A stretch of DNA of 64,000 bases, taken from Clostridia bacterium. Lineage in GTDB: Bacteria > Bacillota > Clostridia > Oscillospirales > Acutalibacteraceae. The DNA lies in contig JAFQHU010000020.1 in the NCBI GenBank assembly GCA_017397845.1, positions 1 to 64,000 of the forward strand, written 5' to 3'. How positions within the stretch are numbered: the stretch's first letter is position 1; every line of letters begins with the position of its first letter. Under the pieces are notes generated by a model that worked only from the letters and a program-made list of their open reading frames with translations, was not told where the DNA came from and did no database searches. Shown here piece by piece: positions 16,019-24,176 of the stretch. Position numbers and translations under genes: made by a program.

Positions 16019-16819
16019 ATGGGTTTTTTAACAGGTAAAACAGCTATCATCACAGGCGCCGGCAGAGCAGTTTTAAGCGACGGCAGATGCGGCTCCATCG
16101 GCTACGGTATAGCCACCGCTTATGCCAAAGAGGGCGCAAATTTGGTAATCACAGGCCGTAACGTAAAAAAATTAGAGGATGCCAAAGAAGAATTAGAAAG
16201 ACTTTACGGCATCAAGGTGCTCACCGTTCAGGCCGATGTAAACGAAGGTGCAGACAACGAAGCAGTAGTAAACGGTGTTATCAAGGCCGCCATTGAAACC
16301 TTCGGCAGAATCGACGTGCTTATCAATAATGCACAGGCCTCCGCTTCAGGTGTAAAGCTCGAAGACCACACTACAGAGCAGTTCAATTTGGCAATGTTCT
16401 CAGGTCTTTATGCGACCTTCTATTATATGAAGGCCTGCTATCCTTACCTTAAGGAAACACAGGGCTCCGTTATCAATTTCGCCTCAGGTGCAGGTCTTTT
16501 CGGCAATTACGGTCAATGCTCTTACGCCGCTGCAAAGGAAGGAATCCGAGGTCTCAGCCGTGTGGCCGCCACAGAATGGGCAGCAGACGGAATTAACGTA
16601 AACGTTATCTGTCCCCTCGCTTGGACAGCACAGCTCGAAAATTTCGAAAAGGCATATCCCGAAGCTTTCAAGGCAAACGTAAAAATGCCCCCCGCAGGTC
16701 ATTTCGGTGACAGTGAGCTGGAAATTGGCAGAGTATGCGTACAGCTGGCTAACCCCGATTTCAAATATCTCAACGGTGAAACACTCACACTCGAAGGCGG
16801 TATGGGTCTCAGACCGTAA
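16019..16819 (+). CDS. Short-chain dehydrogenase/reductase
   Basis: 266 residues, a classical SDR. The cofactor loop is longer than usual: TGAGRAVLSDGRCGSIGYGIA in place of TGxxxGIG. NNAQAS (NNAG-like) comes near residue 101, the catalytic Ser in INFASGAG near 154, and the YxxxK pair in SYAAAKEG near 167. It is an NAD(P)-dependent oxidoreductase of unknown substrate; the sugar-epimerase-like gene 14 nt downstream suggests a sugar or polyol. The extended glycine loop with SIGYGIA recalls the enoyl-ACP reductase type loop, but the YxxxK spacing is that of ordinary SDRs. Confidence 0.88.
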   Translation: MGFLTGKTAIITGAGRAVLSDGRCGSIGYGIATAYAKEGANLVITGRNVKKLEDAKEELERLYGIKVLTVQADVNEGADNEAVVNGVIKAAIETFGRIDVLINNAQASASGVKLEDHTTEQFNLAMFSGLYATFYYMKACYPYLKETQGSVINFASGAGLFGNYGQCSYAAAKEGIRGLSRVAATEWAADGINVNVICPLAWTAQLENFEKAYPEAFKANVKMPPAGHFGDSELEIGRVCVQLANPDFKYLNGETLTLEGGMGLRP

Positions 16820-16833
16820 AAGGGTGAAACAAA

Positions 16834-17688
16834 ATGATACATTACATTGAAAACGATTATCTTAAAATAGGCGTAAAAGAATTCGGTTGTGAGCTTACAA
16901 GCGTTATAAGCAAAGAAAACGGAGCAGAGTACCTTTGGCAGGGCGATGAAAAATATTGGAGCGGTCAATCCCCCATCCTTTTCCCCATCGTCGGCAGGCT
17001 CATCGATGACAGCTATTATCTTGACGGCAAAAAGTACACTATGCCAAAGCACGGCTTTGCCAGAAAAATGCCGTGGAAATTCGGCGGTGCTGATGAAAGC
17101 TCTATGTTCTTCACTCTGACACAGACGGAAGAAACTTTTAAGCTTTACCCCTATAACTTCACAGTTAAGGTTACCTTCTCTCTCGACGGAAACAGTCTCA
17201 AGGTAACCCACGAAATCAGAAACGAAAACGAGGGAGTTATGTACGCTTCGCTCGGTGCTCACCCCGCTTTCAACTGCGAAATCGGTGACAGACTTATATT
17301 CAGTGAGAATGAAACTTTAGACACGGTGAGAATCGATTTGGTGAATTCTTTGAGATTACCTGAAACACTTCCCGTGCTGAAGGATGAAAGGGTTATCACA
17401 ATTACTGAGGATATTTTCAATGAGGATGCTCTCATCTTTAACGGTGTGAAATCCGATACACTCACCCTCGAAAGCGACAACCATTCACGGAAGGTTATTT
17501 TCCATCTGAATAAGTCCCCCTGGCTCGGTATATGGGCAAAGCCCGGCGCACCCTATGTGTGTATAGAGCCTTGGTGCGGTGTCAATGACTCCACGGAAAA
17601 GAAAGAGGATTTTTCACAGAAGGACGGAATCAATGCAATACCCTCAGGTGAAAGCTTCATTTACAGTTGGACAGCAGAAATTATATAA
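16834..17688 (+). CDS. Aldose 1-epimerase family protein (LacX-like)
   Basis: 284 residues with the galactose mutarotase fold. LFPIVGRLIDDSYYLDG (near residue 48), PKHGFARKMPW (near 70) and SLGAHPAFNCEIGD (near 135) carry the conserved Arg and His residues. The end segment CIEPWCGVNDSTE is typical of LacX-type members. Aldose epimerases interconvert alpha and beta anomers of hexoses or hexose phosphates. It is the second gene of the SDR operon and is followed by a strong terminator, which also serves the opposing small gene. Confidence 0.88.
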   Translation: MIHYIENDYLKIGVKEFGCELTSVISKENGAEYLWQGDEKYWSGQSPILFPIVGRLIDDSYYLDGKKYTMPKHGFARKMPWKFGGADESSMFFTLTQTEETFKLYPYNFTVKVTFSLDGNSLKVTHEIRNENEGVMYASLGAHPAFNCEIGDRLIFSENETLDTVRIDLVNSLRLPETLPVLKDERVITITEDIFNEDALIFNGVKSDTLTLESDNHSRKVIFHLNKSPWLGIWAKPGAPYVCIEPWCGVNDSTEKKEDFSQKDGINAIPSGESFIYSWTAEII

Positions 17689-17689
17689 A

Positions 17690-17725
17690 AAAATGCCTTC
17701 CCTTTCACGGGAAGGCAATTTTTTT
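17690..17725. terminator. Bidirectional terminator
   Basis: TGCCTTCCC (17694-17702) pairs with GGGAAGGCA (17709-17717), with an A run before and a T run after, between converging genes. Confidence 0.9.
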
Positions 17726-17729
17726 GCAA

Positions 17730-17966
17730 TTAAACGTTCTTTTCTGCACGCCACTGCTTTGCTTTGTCGGCAGACATTCTGGTGATGTTTTCAGCGGGAT
17801 GGATGGAATCTTCGCCGCCGTTAACATAAAGGAAGTATTTGCCTGCAGCAGTAACGTAAAGACTTTCTTCGTAGCCGTCTGTGCTACCGAATTCGCCGCT
17901 TGTGAACTTTGCAACAAGCTCTGATTTTTCGGTATCATATTCGACCTTACAGATAATCTTTTTCAT
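17730..17966 (-). CDS. Small hypothetical protein, 78 aa
   Basis: I do not recognise the family by name. It starts MKKIICKVEYDTEKSELVAKF, contains aromatic beta segments (YVTAAGKYFLYVNGGEDSIHP) and ends in a helical ADKAKQWRAEKNV. It is cytosolic in appearance, with no membrane or signal segment. A good ribosome site AAAGGAG precedes the ATG. It stands alone between the epimerase operon terminator and the MFS/esterase pair. Its size and composition suggest a single small mixed alpha/beta domain. Confidence 0.75.
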   Translation of the reverse strand: MKKIICKVEYDTEKSELVAKFTSGEFGSTDGYEESLYVTAAGKYFLYVNGGEDSIHPAENITRMSADKAKQWRAEKNV

Positions 17967-18053
17967 CTATAAAACTCCTTTCGGGAAAAATAAGCTTTTA
18001 ATGAGATATATTATACTCCAAAATTAAAAATTTTTCAAGTACCGTAATAAATA

Positions 18054-19214
18054 TTATGTGTTTGTCTTTTTAACCGTTATTTCGTTAAAAATAACAAGTG
18101 CCGTACAGAGTGCAATAAGCACAAAGGGTGTGATGCCGAAGGTCAGCTTCGTGGCAACAAAGCCGTAAATAAGCTGAACGCCGAATCCGATGGCATAAGC
18201 TCCGCCCATATGGTAGCCTGTGATGTCGGCTGAATACTTCGCACCGAATCGTTCAGGGACACTGTGAAGGACACTCGGAAAAACAGGACCGAAGCCCATA
18301 CCTATAAGGAAAAAGCCAAAGAGAGAAGCTGTACCTAACGGAAGTGCAAAGATAATAATACCGATGAAAGCCACGGCTATACCGCCTCTTATGAGAGCTT
18401 TATCGCTGAATTTCATGGACAGAAAGCCTGAAATAACTCTGCCGGCCATGATACCGCCGTAATAAAGAGACACCCATTTGGCCGCCACATCGGGAGAAAC
18501 GGCAAAAACATTTACCGCATAGCTTGCACCCCATGTGCCGAGTAAAAATTCCATACTGCAATAAGTTCCGAGAGAGAGTATACCCGTGAGAACGCCTTTG
18601 ATTTTAATTATATCGATTATACCTGCCGAGGCACCCTCAGAGGATGCTTCCTCTTTTTCTGCCTTTTCTATACCCTTCCATTTTTTCAAAGAGAAGAAAA
18701 CGAGAGCGGCTATCAGAAGCTGTAAAAGAGCCACCACTCTGTAGCCCTGTCTCCACTCAGTTCCTCCGTCACCTAAAAACAGTGACATTATGAGAGGACT
18801 GACAGTAACACCCACTCCCCAGAAGCAATGAAGCCAGTTCATATGCTGAGCTTTATAATGGAGAGACACAAAATTATTAAGTCCCGTGTCGATGGCACCT
18901 GCACCGTAGCCCATAATAACAGAGCTTATCATCATTACGGTTATATTCGGAGCGAAGCTGATGGCCACCAAACCGACCACAGTGATAAGAATGGAGACAA
19001 AGGTAACCTTGCTTGTGCCGAATTTTCTGATAAGCTTACCCGAAACGAAGCTTACACCGCCTGTACAGACACCGATAATAATGCTGTAAACGGAGGCAAA
19101 GCTTTCGCTGATACCGAACTCCGTGTGTACCACGGGCCAGGCAACCCCGAAAAGGGAATCGGGAAGACCGAGAGATATAAAAACAATGTAAATTACGATA
19201 AGTATAAATAACAT
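18054..19214 (-). CDS. Major facilitator superfamily transporter
   Basis: 386 residues with about twelve membrane helices. The N-terminal segment ISLGLPDSLFGVAWPVVHTEFG has the loop pattern of sugar- and drug-type MFS proteins. The cytosolic 2-3 loop carries GKLIRKFGTSKVTF, and a GYGAGAIDTGLNNFVSLHY segment near residue 100 resembles fucose-permease-like members. The substrate is unknown. It lies 11 nt after the alpha/beta hydrolase gene, so the transporter may export or import a substrate or product of that esterase. Confidence 0.88.
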   Translation of the reverse strand: MLFILIVIYIVFISLGLPDSLFGVAWPVVHTEFGISESFASVYSIIIGVCTGGVSFVSGKLIRKFGTSKVTFVSILITVVGLVAISFAPNITVMMISSVIMGYGAGAIDTGLNNFVSLHYKAQHMNWLHCFWGVGVTVSPLIMSLFLGDGGTEWRQGYRVVALLQLLIAALVFFSLKKWKGIEKAEKEEASSEGASAGIIDIIKIKGVLTGILSLGTYCSMEFLLGTWGASYAVNVFAVSPDVAAKWVSLYYGGIMAGRVISGFLSMKFSDKALIRGGIAVAFIGIIIFALPLGTASLFGFFLIGMGFGPVFPSVLHSVPERFGAKYSADITGYHMGGAYAIGFGVQLIYGFVATKLTFGITPFVLIALCTALVIFNEITVKKTNT

Positions 19215-19225
19215 AAAAACATCCT

Positions 19226-20152
19226 TTATTCGAAATTAAACATCTCTTTCATAAAATCAGTTCTCTTTTTCACGGCTCTGAACGCCATAGGTGACTTAAG
19301 AGCTATATCATAGCCGTGCATAGTACCCTTCGTTTCGAAAATCTCAACCTCTGTACCCGCTTTTTTAAGCAGCTCGGCATAGAGTAAACCGTCATCATAG
19401 AGACAGTCGAACTCTGCCGTTTCGATATAAGCGGGAGGTAAATCAGAAAAATTTTCACTTTCTACAGGCGAAATATAAGAACGGTTAATTTCACCGTCAG
19501 GCATAAGCAAAGGCTTTACCTTGGCGGTAAGAGATGAATTCCACATCGGTGTATCCGTGTATTTTTTGGCCGAAGCACTTTCGTTTCTCATATCAAGAAA
19601 AGGATAAACCAAAAGCTGAAAACGGATGGGAATTCCCCTTTTTCTGTCACGGTTCATAAGACAGACCGCCGCAGACAAAGTACCGCCCGCGCTGTCACCG
19701 CCCACAGCGATGTTATTTTTGTCTATTCCCAAGCTTTCCGCATTTTCATAAGCCCACTCCAAAGCGGCATAGCAATCCTCCATGGGTACGGGGAATTTCC
19801 ATTCCGGACCGAGACGGTATTTAACGTAAATCACCTTACAGCCCGTCATTTTCGCATAAGCCATGGCCAATCGGTAATGATGAAAGGCACCCTCGAAAAC
19901 AAAGCCTCCGCCATGGAAATTAACAAGACAAGGACAAGGCTCTGTTACGCCCTTGGGTGAAATCACATAGACTGTCAGCTCATATCCGTCAAAGCTTTTT
20001 ACCTTTTTTTCCTTTACGTCAAAAGCTTCATCCTTAAAAAGAAATGAGGGGGCAGACAAAACCTTTGCCGCCACGGAAAAAAGCGGTTTAACGACCGGCG
20101 GTTTAAAAAAACGGAATATACCGTAATCTTTACTTATGGGATATTTTGACAT
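19226..20152 (-). CDS. Alpha/beta hydrolase, HSL/BFAE family esterase
   Basis: About 308 residues. It has the oxyanion motif VNFHGGGFVFEG near residue 80, the nucleophile in AVGGDSAGGTLSAAVCLMNRD near 150, an Asp region SDLPPAYIETAEFDCLYDDG and a catalytic His in GTMHGYDIAL near 280. This is the hormone-sensitive-lipase-like group of carboxylesterases. I prefer the start at 20152, about 10 nt after AGGAAGG, over 20161. The substrate is unknown. It is the first gene of a pair with the MFS transporter. Confidence 0.9.
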   Translation of the reverse strand: MSKYPISKDYGIFRFFKPPVVKPLFSVAAKVLSAPSFLFKDEAFDVKEKKVKSFDGYELTVYVISPKGVTEPCPCLVNFHGGGFVFEGAFHHYRLAMAYAKMTGCKVIYVKYRLGPEWKFPVPMEDCYAALEWAYENAESLGIDKNNIAVGGDSAGGTLSAAVCLMNRDRKRGIPIRFQLLVYPFLDMRNESASAKKYTDTPMWNSSLTAKVKPLLMPDGEINRSYISPVESENFSDLPPAYIETAEFDCLYDDGLLYAELLKKAGTEVEIFETKGTMHGYDIALKSPMAFRAVKKRTDFMKEMFNFE

Positions 20153-20274
20153 ATACATCACCTTCCTGAGATTAATAATATCACATTTTTATCTTAAAAG
20201 TAACTATTTGACAACTCTTTGTTAATTTTATATTTTAATTATTAAAAAGTTTACATATTTTTGTGCATTTTATC

Positions 20275-20303
20275 TTGCTTTAAAGGAACAAATCAAGTAT
20301 TAT
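20275..20303 (+). promoter_or_regulatory. Promoter of GPH-type transporter
   Basis: TTGCTT (20275-20280) and TATTAT (20298-20303) are 17 nt apart, about 40 nt upstream of the transporter start. Confidence 0.6.
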
Positions 20304-20342
20304 ATAGGTAATTATTATAAAAGAGAAAAAGGAGAAAGCTTT

Positions 20343-21836
20343 ATGTCCAACGCATTAACCGGTGCTCCCGTTTATGACGGAGAGTCAAAAAAGCATGTGG
20401 GAAAGGCCGAGTTTATTCTTTATCTTATCGGCGTATTTTTCTACACCACAATGACAGGTATGGTCGGAGGCAACAGAAACGCTTATTTGGTTAACGTTCT
20501 GCGTCTCCCCGAAGAGCAAACCTCACTTTTCAATTTGCTCACAAGCGTAATCCCCTTCGTGCTCAACTTTTTTATCGTTATGTACATTGACGGAAGAAAG
20601 ATGGGTAAGGGCGGAAAATTCAAGCCTATTACGACACTCGTTATCATACCTATGTCGATAGTTATGGTTCTTTCCTTTTGGGCACCTCCCGGACTTTCGG
20701 AATCAATGCTTTTCATCTACGTCATCACTTTAGCTGTTTTATGGGGTGTTTTCTGTACCTTCGGAAATTCCATAAACATGATAGCCAATGTTATGACACC
20801 AAACCTCAAAGAGCGTGATCAGGTACTTTCTTTCAGAAGTATCTCCTCTGCTGTGGGTAATTCCGCACCCGTTGTAATATTGTTGGTTATCGGTCTGATA
20901 TGGAGCAAGGATAACCCTGAGCTTATCGAAGCGGTTACAGGCACAAGCATCAGGAGTGTGGAGGGTTTGCAGTACATAATTTCGGCTGCTCTTTGCTCTG
21001 TGGTGGGTATTATTACCGTTCTTTTGGGTATGAGACTCGTGCGTGAAAGAATGGTTTACACCGAAAAGAAACAGAATCCCATTTCCGGCTTTAAGGATAT
21101 CATAAAAAACAAATATGCATGGACAATCATTTTCTCTGAATTTCTCAAATCCTTCAGAGGTCTTGCAACCTATATGGAAACCTTTATCGCCGCCGCGGTT
21201 TTAGGTGACGTTTCAAAGAAAATTCTTTTCGTTCTCCCCGTCGGTATCGGTACCGCTGTAGGTATGCTCGTAATCAATTTCCTGCTTAAAAAGTTCGATG
21301 CCCGTCAGCTTTACATTGCCAGCGGCATTTACTCCCTTTGTGCAAACTGTATCGCTTTCGGTGTAGGCTACACATATTTCAAAACAGGTACAGGCGTTTT
21401 GCAGATAGTGTTTATCGTGTTCCTTTTCCTTATCGGTCTTCAGTTCGGTGCATCGAATCTTCTCCCCTCCATGTTCCAGGCTGATGTGCTCGAAACCATC
21501 GAGCTTAAAACCGGCAAACGTCTCGATGCCTCTTTCCCCTTCGTTATCGGCATCGGCACTCTTATCAGCGGCACCATCGCAAGCTCCCTCGCTCCGCTTA
21601 TTCTCTACGGTGAACATTCCATCATCGGCTATATTCAGCCGACAGACCTTATGCCTAACCCCGTCCAGAGTCTCGAAACAAAGGTAACTCTTCTGTTCTT
21701 TTACACCATCGTTCACGGTATAATGATGTTCCTTGCCGGTGTGCCCTTCTTCTTTTACAAGCTCACCGGTAAAACCAAAGAAGATATTCACTCCGCAGTT
21801 CTCGAACAGAGAGCAAAAATGGAGGCGGCGGAATAA
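20343..21836 (+). CDS. GPH/MFS-type sugar cation symporter
   Basis: 497 residues with about twelve membrane helices. Features are YLIGVFFYTTMTGMVGGNRNAYLVN at the N-terminus, MYIDGRKMGKGGKFKPITTLVIIP (GPH-type loop near residue 80) and TPNLKERDQVLSFRSISSAVGN near 155. These match the glycoside-pentoside-hexuronide/cation symporter family related to MelB. It would import a glycoside or pentoside driven by a cation gradient, substrate unknown. It is a single gene with its own promoter and terminator. The neighbouring HAD phosphatase is on the other strand. Confidence 0.85.
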   Translation: MSNALTGAPVYDGESKKHVGKAEFILYLIGVFFYTTMTGMVGGNRNAYLVNVLRLPEEQTSLFNLLTSVIPFVLNFFIVMYIDGRKMGKGGKFKPITTLVIIPMSIVMVLSFWAPPGLSESMLFIYVITLAVLWGVFCTFGNSINMIANVMTPNLKERDQVLSFRSISSAVGNSAPVVILLVIGLIWSKDNPELIEAVTGTSIRSVEGLQYIISAALCSVVGIITVLLGMRLVRERMVYTEKKQNPISGFKDIIKNKYAWTIIFSEFLKSFRGLATYMETFIAAAVLGDVSKKILFVLPVGIGTAVGMLVINFLLKKFDARQLYIASGIYSLCANCIAFGVGYTYFKTGTGVLQIVFIVFLFLIGLQFGASNLLPSMFQADVLETIELKTGKRLDASFPFVIGIGTLISGTIASSLAPLILYGEHSIIGYIQPTDLMPNPVQSLETKVTLLFFYTIVHGIMMFLAGVPFFFYKLTGKTKEDIHSAVLEQRAKMEAAE

Positions 21837-21857
21837 TTTCCGCATAAAAAAACAACT

Positions 21858-21889
21858 ATCCCTCACCTTTCAGCCGACAGGTGAGGGAT
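21858..21889. terminator. Bidirectional terminator
   Basis: ATCCCTCACCT (21858-21868) pairs with AGGTGAGGGAT (21879-21889) between converging genes, with flanking A and T runs. Confidence 0.85.
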
Positions 21890-21894
21890 TTCAT

Positions 21895-22701
21895 TTATTT
21901 AAGTATGTAATCGTAAACGGCGGTGACGACTCCCTTTTCGTCATTGGTGGGAAGAATTACCTTGGCTCTTTGCTTAATGGCATCAATAGCGTTACCCATA
22001 GCCATGGGAAGCCCGGCAACATCGAACATGGAGATATCGTTTTCTTCGTCACCGATACAGGCTATCTCATCGGCAGTAATTCCCAAAGCTTCACCGAGAG
22101 CAAGAAGTGCCGTACCCTTTGAGCCTTTTTTATCATAAATTTCGGCATAGCCCTTTGAATGTGCCACAGTAATTTCGGGGTAGTCCATAAGTATTTCCTT
22201 TATTTTTTCACGGTAGCTTCCGCTCTCTTTGTAAAAAAGCTGCAGCTCCTCTATCTTGGGACTGTTTTCTGTAATATATTTTTTCATATTACGGACATAC
22301 ACTATATTTACCGAATCATCATTGAAAAATTTTTTTACAATAAACTGTACTATTCTGCCCTGAGTATAAAAATCTCTGTTTATATGAGCGGCCTTAAAAA
22401 TGATCATACCTTTGAGCTTTTCTAAAATTTCAGCGCCCGTTTTACTGTCAAAGCAGGCCTCAAATACAGTGCTTCCGTCTTTCGTATCCACCACGAGAGA
22501 GCCGTTTGAAGAAACAATATAACGGTAAAAATCCTGATTTTTTAAAGCCTTTGGCAGACAGTTTATGCATCTGCCTGTGGTGGGAACCACAAGCACACCT
22601 TTATCCGAAGCGTCTTTAAGTGCCTTTACTGTTTCGGGTGCCATTTGTCCTTTTGAGTCGAGGCAGGTGCCGTCCATATCTACTGCGAGTATTTTTATCA
22701 T
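21895..22701 (-). CDS. HAD-superfamily hydrolase, Cof type
   Basis: 268 residues. Motif I is AVDMDGTCLDSKG near residue 9. A C2-type cap follows, then GSKGTALLALGEALGITADEIACIGDEENDISMFDVAG near 200 (motifs III and IV). Cof-type HAD proteins dephosphorylate sugar phosphates or cofactors with low specificity. The start at 22701 lies 9 nt after AAAGG, better than 22710. It is a single gene. Confidence 0.92.
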   Translation of the reverse strand: MIKILAVDMDGTCLDSKGQMAPETVKALKDASDKGVLVVPTTGRCINCLPKALKNQDFYRYIVSSNGSLVVDTKDGSTVFEACFDSKTGAEILEKLKGMIIFKAAHINRDFYTQGRIVQFIVKKFFNDDSVNIVYVRNMKKYITENSPKIEELQLFYKESGSYREKIKEILMDYPEITVAHSKGYAEIYDKKGSKGTALLALGEALGITADEIACIGDEENDISMFDVAGLPMAMGNAIDAIKQRAKVILPTNDEKGVVTAVYDYILK

Positions 22702-22838
22702 ATCCATCATCCTTTATCTTTTGCCTGAAAAACGGCAGAATAAAAAGCTCTTTTCAGCCTCATCCTCCGATTTACAGCTATATTATTACATATTGCCGCC
22801 GTAAATTCAATATTATAATTATAATATTTTGAAATTAA

Positions 22839-22867
22839 TTGCGTTCAGATTCAAATTATGCTATGAT
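22839..22867 (+). promoter_or_regulatory. Promoter of YhhN-family gene
   Basis: TTGCGT (22839-22844) and TATGAT (22862-22867) are 17 nt apart, 22 nt before the start codon. Confidence 0.55.
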
Positions 22868-22888
22868 TAAGCAAAGGAAGTGAAATAA

Positions 22889-23560
22889 ATGAAAAGGATA
22901 GCTGTTTATTTGTTCTTAGCTGTCGAGGGAATATTATATCTTTTATTTCTATCAGGAGATATTTTTTCTTTCGGTAAGCCTAAGGTGCTGAAATTTATTG
23001 CTGTTTTCCTCGTCGCCGCTTTCAGCATCGGTGCAGGTAAAAGCAAGGAAAACAGGTGTGTAACGGCCATATTTTTCTTTACGGTTATTGCAGATATATT
23101 TTTTCTTTTACTCAATAAGCCCCTTTACGGCATAGGAACGTATGTTATAATTCAGATAATCCACACCTTAAGACTTTCATTCATAAGCGGCAAAAGTATA
23201 AAAACAGAAATACTTAAAAGAGCTCTTCCCGCTGTTATCCTTTTTATAATCGGACTTACCCTCAAAGGCACAGGCTTGGCCCTTATTTTATCCTACGGTG
23301 TTTTTATATGCATAAATATCGCTCATTGCATCGAAAACTACAGCCGAAATAAAAGCAGGAATAATCTGCTTTATCTTACAGGCATGATATTGCTCGTTAT
23401 CGGCGATTTGGGTGTGGGGCTGCGTAATTTACAGCCCGCATTTTTAAGCGAACAGATGATGCACACCGCATATATTATAACATGGATAACCTATCTTCCC
23501 AGTCTTTTGATAATTATGTCAACTACAGAGGCTTTTTTATTTGAAAAAAAATCAAAATAA
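22889..23560 (+). CDS. Membrane protein, YhhN/lysoplasmalogenase-like
   Basis: 223 residues with about seven to eight membrane helices. ITVIADIFFLLL near residue 72 and ILLVIGDLGVGLRNL near 165 contain the polar Asp residues in helices seen in the YhhN/TMEM86 family, which hydrolyse the vinyl-ether bond of lysoplasmalogens. Many clostridia make plasmalogens, so this is plausible, but the match is by memory and general pattern. If it is not YhhN, it is an unassigned polytopic membrane protein. It starts with AGGAAGTG upstream of the ATG. Confidence 0.6.
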   Translation: MKRIAVYLFLAVEGILYLLFLSGDIFSFGKPKVLKFIAVFLVAAFSIGAGKSKENRCVTAIFFFTVIADIFFLLLNKPLYGIGTYVIIQIIHTLRLSFISGKSIKTEILKRALPAVILFIIGLTLKGTGLALILSYGVFICINIAHCIENYSRNKSRNNLLYLTGMILLVIGDLGVGLRNLQPAFLSEQMMHTAYIITWITYLPSLLIIMSTTEAFLFEKKSK

Positions 23561-23563
23561 CAA

Positions 23564-23592
23564 TTGACCAAAACGAATTAGTATGGTAAAAT
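23564..23592 (+). promoter_or_regulatory. Promoter of Thr-rich protein gene
   Basis: TTGACC (23564-23569) and TAAAAT (23587-23592) are 17 nt apart, about 50 nt before the start. Confidence 0.7.
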
Positions 23593-23643
23593 GATAAGTG
23601 GATTATATTGTTATTTGAGTATAAACATTAAGGAGAGTAAAAA

Positions 23644-24060
23644 ATGGATAAGAATAATTTACTTGTAAAGAAAACCATCGTGATTGTAATTACCGTTGCA
23701 ATCCTTTTCACCGCAGGCTTCGTTTTAGGTGCTGTAACAGCGGAAATCAAAGAGTTGGCACCCGTGGTTGAGCAAACAACAGAAGCTACCACAGAGTCCA
23801 CCACCGTAACCACCACTGCACCCACTACAGAAACACCCACCACACAGCCTCCCACTACGGAGACAACCACCGTCGCTCCCACCACGGAAACGACCACCGC
23901 AGAGCCTTCAACCGAAGCTGCATCAGACACAACCACCACCGCACCCGCAGAGGAAACACCCGAAGAAGAGCCTTGCTTCCTTATAAAGATTGCTCTTACG
24001 GTTCTCGAATTCTGCAAAACCGCTATCGATTTCATCATTTCGATTCTTTCTTCTCTTTAA
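23644..24060 (+). CDS. Membrane-anchored Thr/Pro/Glu-rich protein, 138 aa
   Basis: I do not recognise a family. An N-terminal membrane helix (about residues 10-30) is followed by a long low-complexity stretch (about 43-105) of TTTxAPTTExPTT-like repeats. A short C-terminal hydrophobic segment ends CFLIKIALTVLEFCKTAIDFIISILSSL. The Thr-rich part resembles the linkers of cell-surface proteins in gut clostridia, often glycosylated; a similar stretch is found in the DUF4474 protein at 49159. There is no globular domain, so it is probably a wall-spanning stalk. It is a single gene with its own promoter and terminator. Confidence 0.75.
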   Translation: MDKNNLLVKKTIVIVITVAILFTAGFVLGAVTAEIKELAPVVEQTTEATTESTTVTTTAPTTETPTTQPPTTETTTVAPTTETTTAEPSTEAASDTTTTAPAEETPEEEPCFLIKIALTVLEFCKTAIDFIISILSSL

Positions 24061-24077
24061 TACATAACAAACAAGCG

Positions 24078-24112
24078 ACTGACACTTCACTTCGGGGTGT
24101 CAGTTTTCTTTT
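24078..24112 (+). terminator. Terminator after Thr-rich protein gene
   Basis: ACTGACAC (24078-24085) pairs with GTGTCAGT (24097-24104), followed by TTTCTTTT. Confidence 0.85.
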
Positions 24113-24120
24113 AAGTCCCA

Positions 24121-24149
24121 TTGAAAGAGAAGCGTATATATGATATACT
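24121..24149 (+). promoter_or_regulatory. Promoter of the large GH-like gene
   Basis: TTGAAA (24121-24126) and TATACT (24144-24149) are 17 nt apart, about 27 nt upstream of the start. Confidence 0.65.
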
Positions 24150-24176
24150 CAAAAAATAAAATTCATGGAGGAAAAT

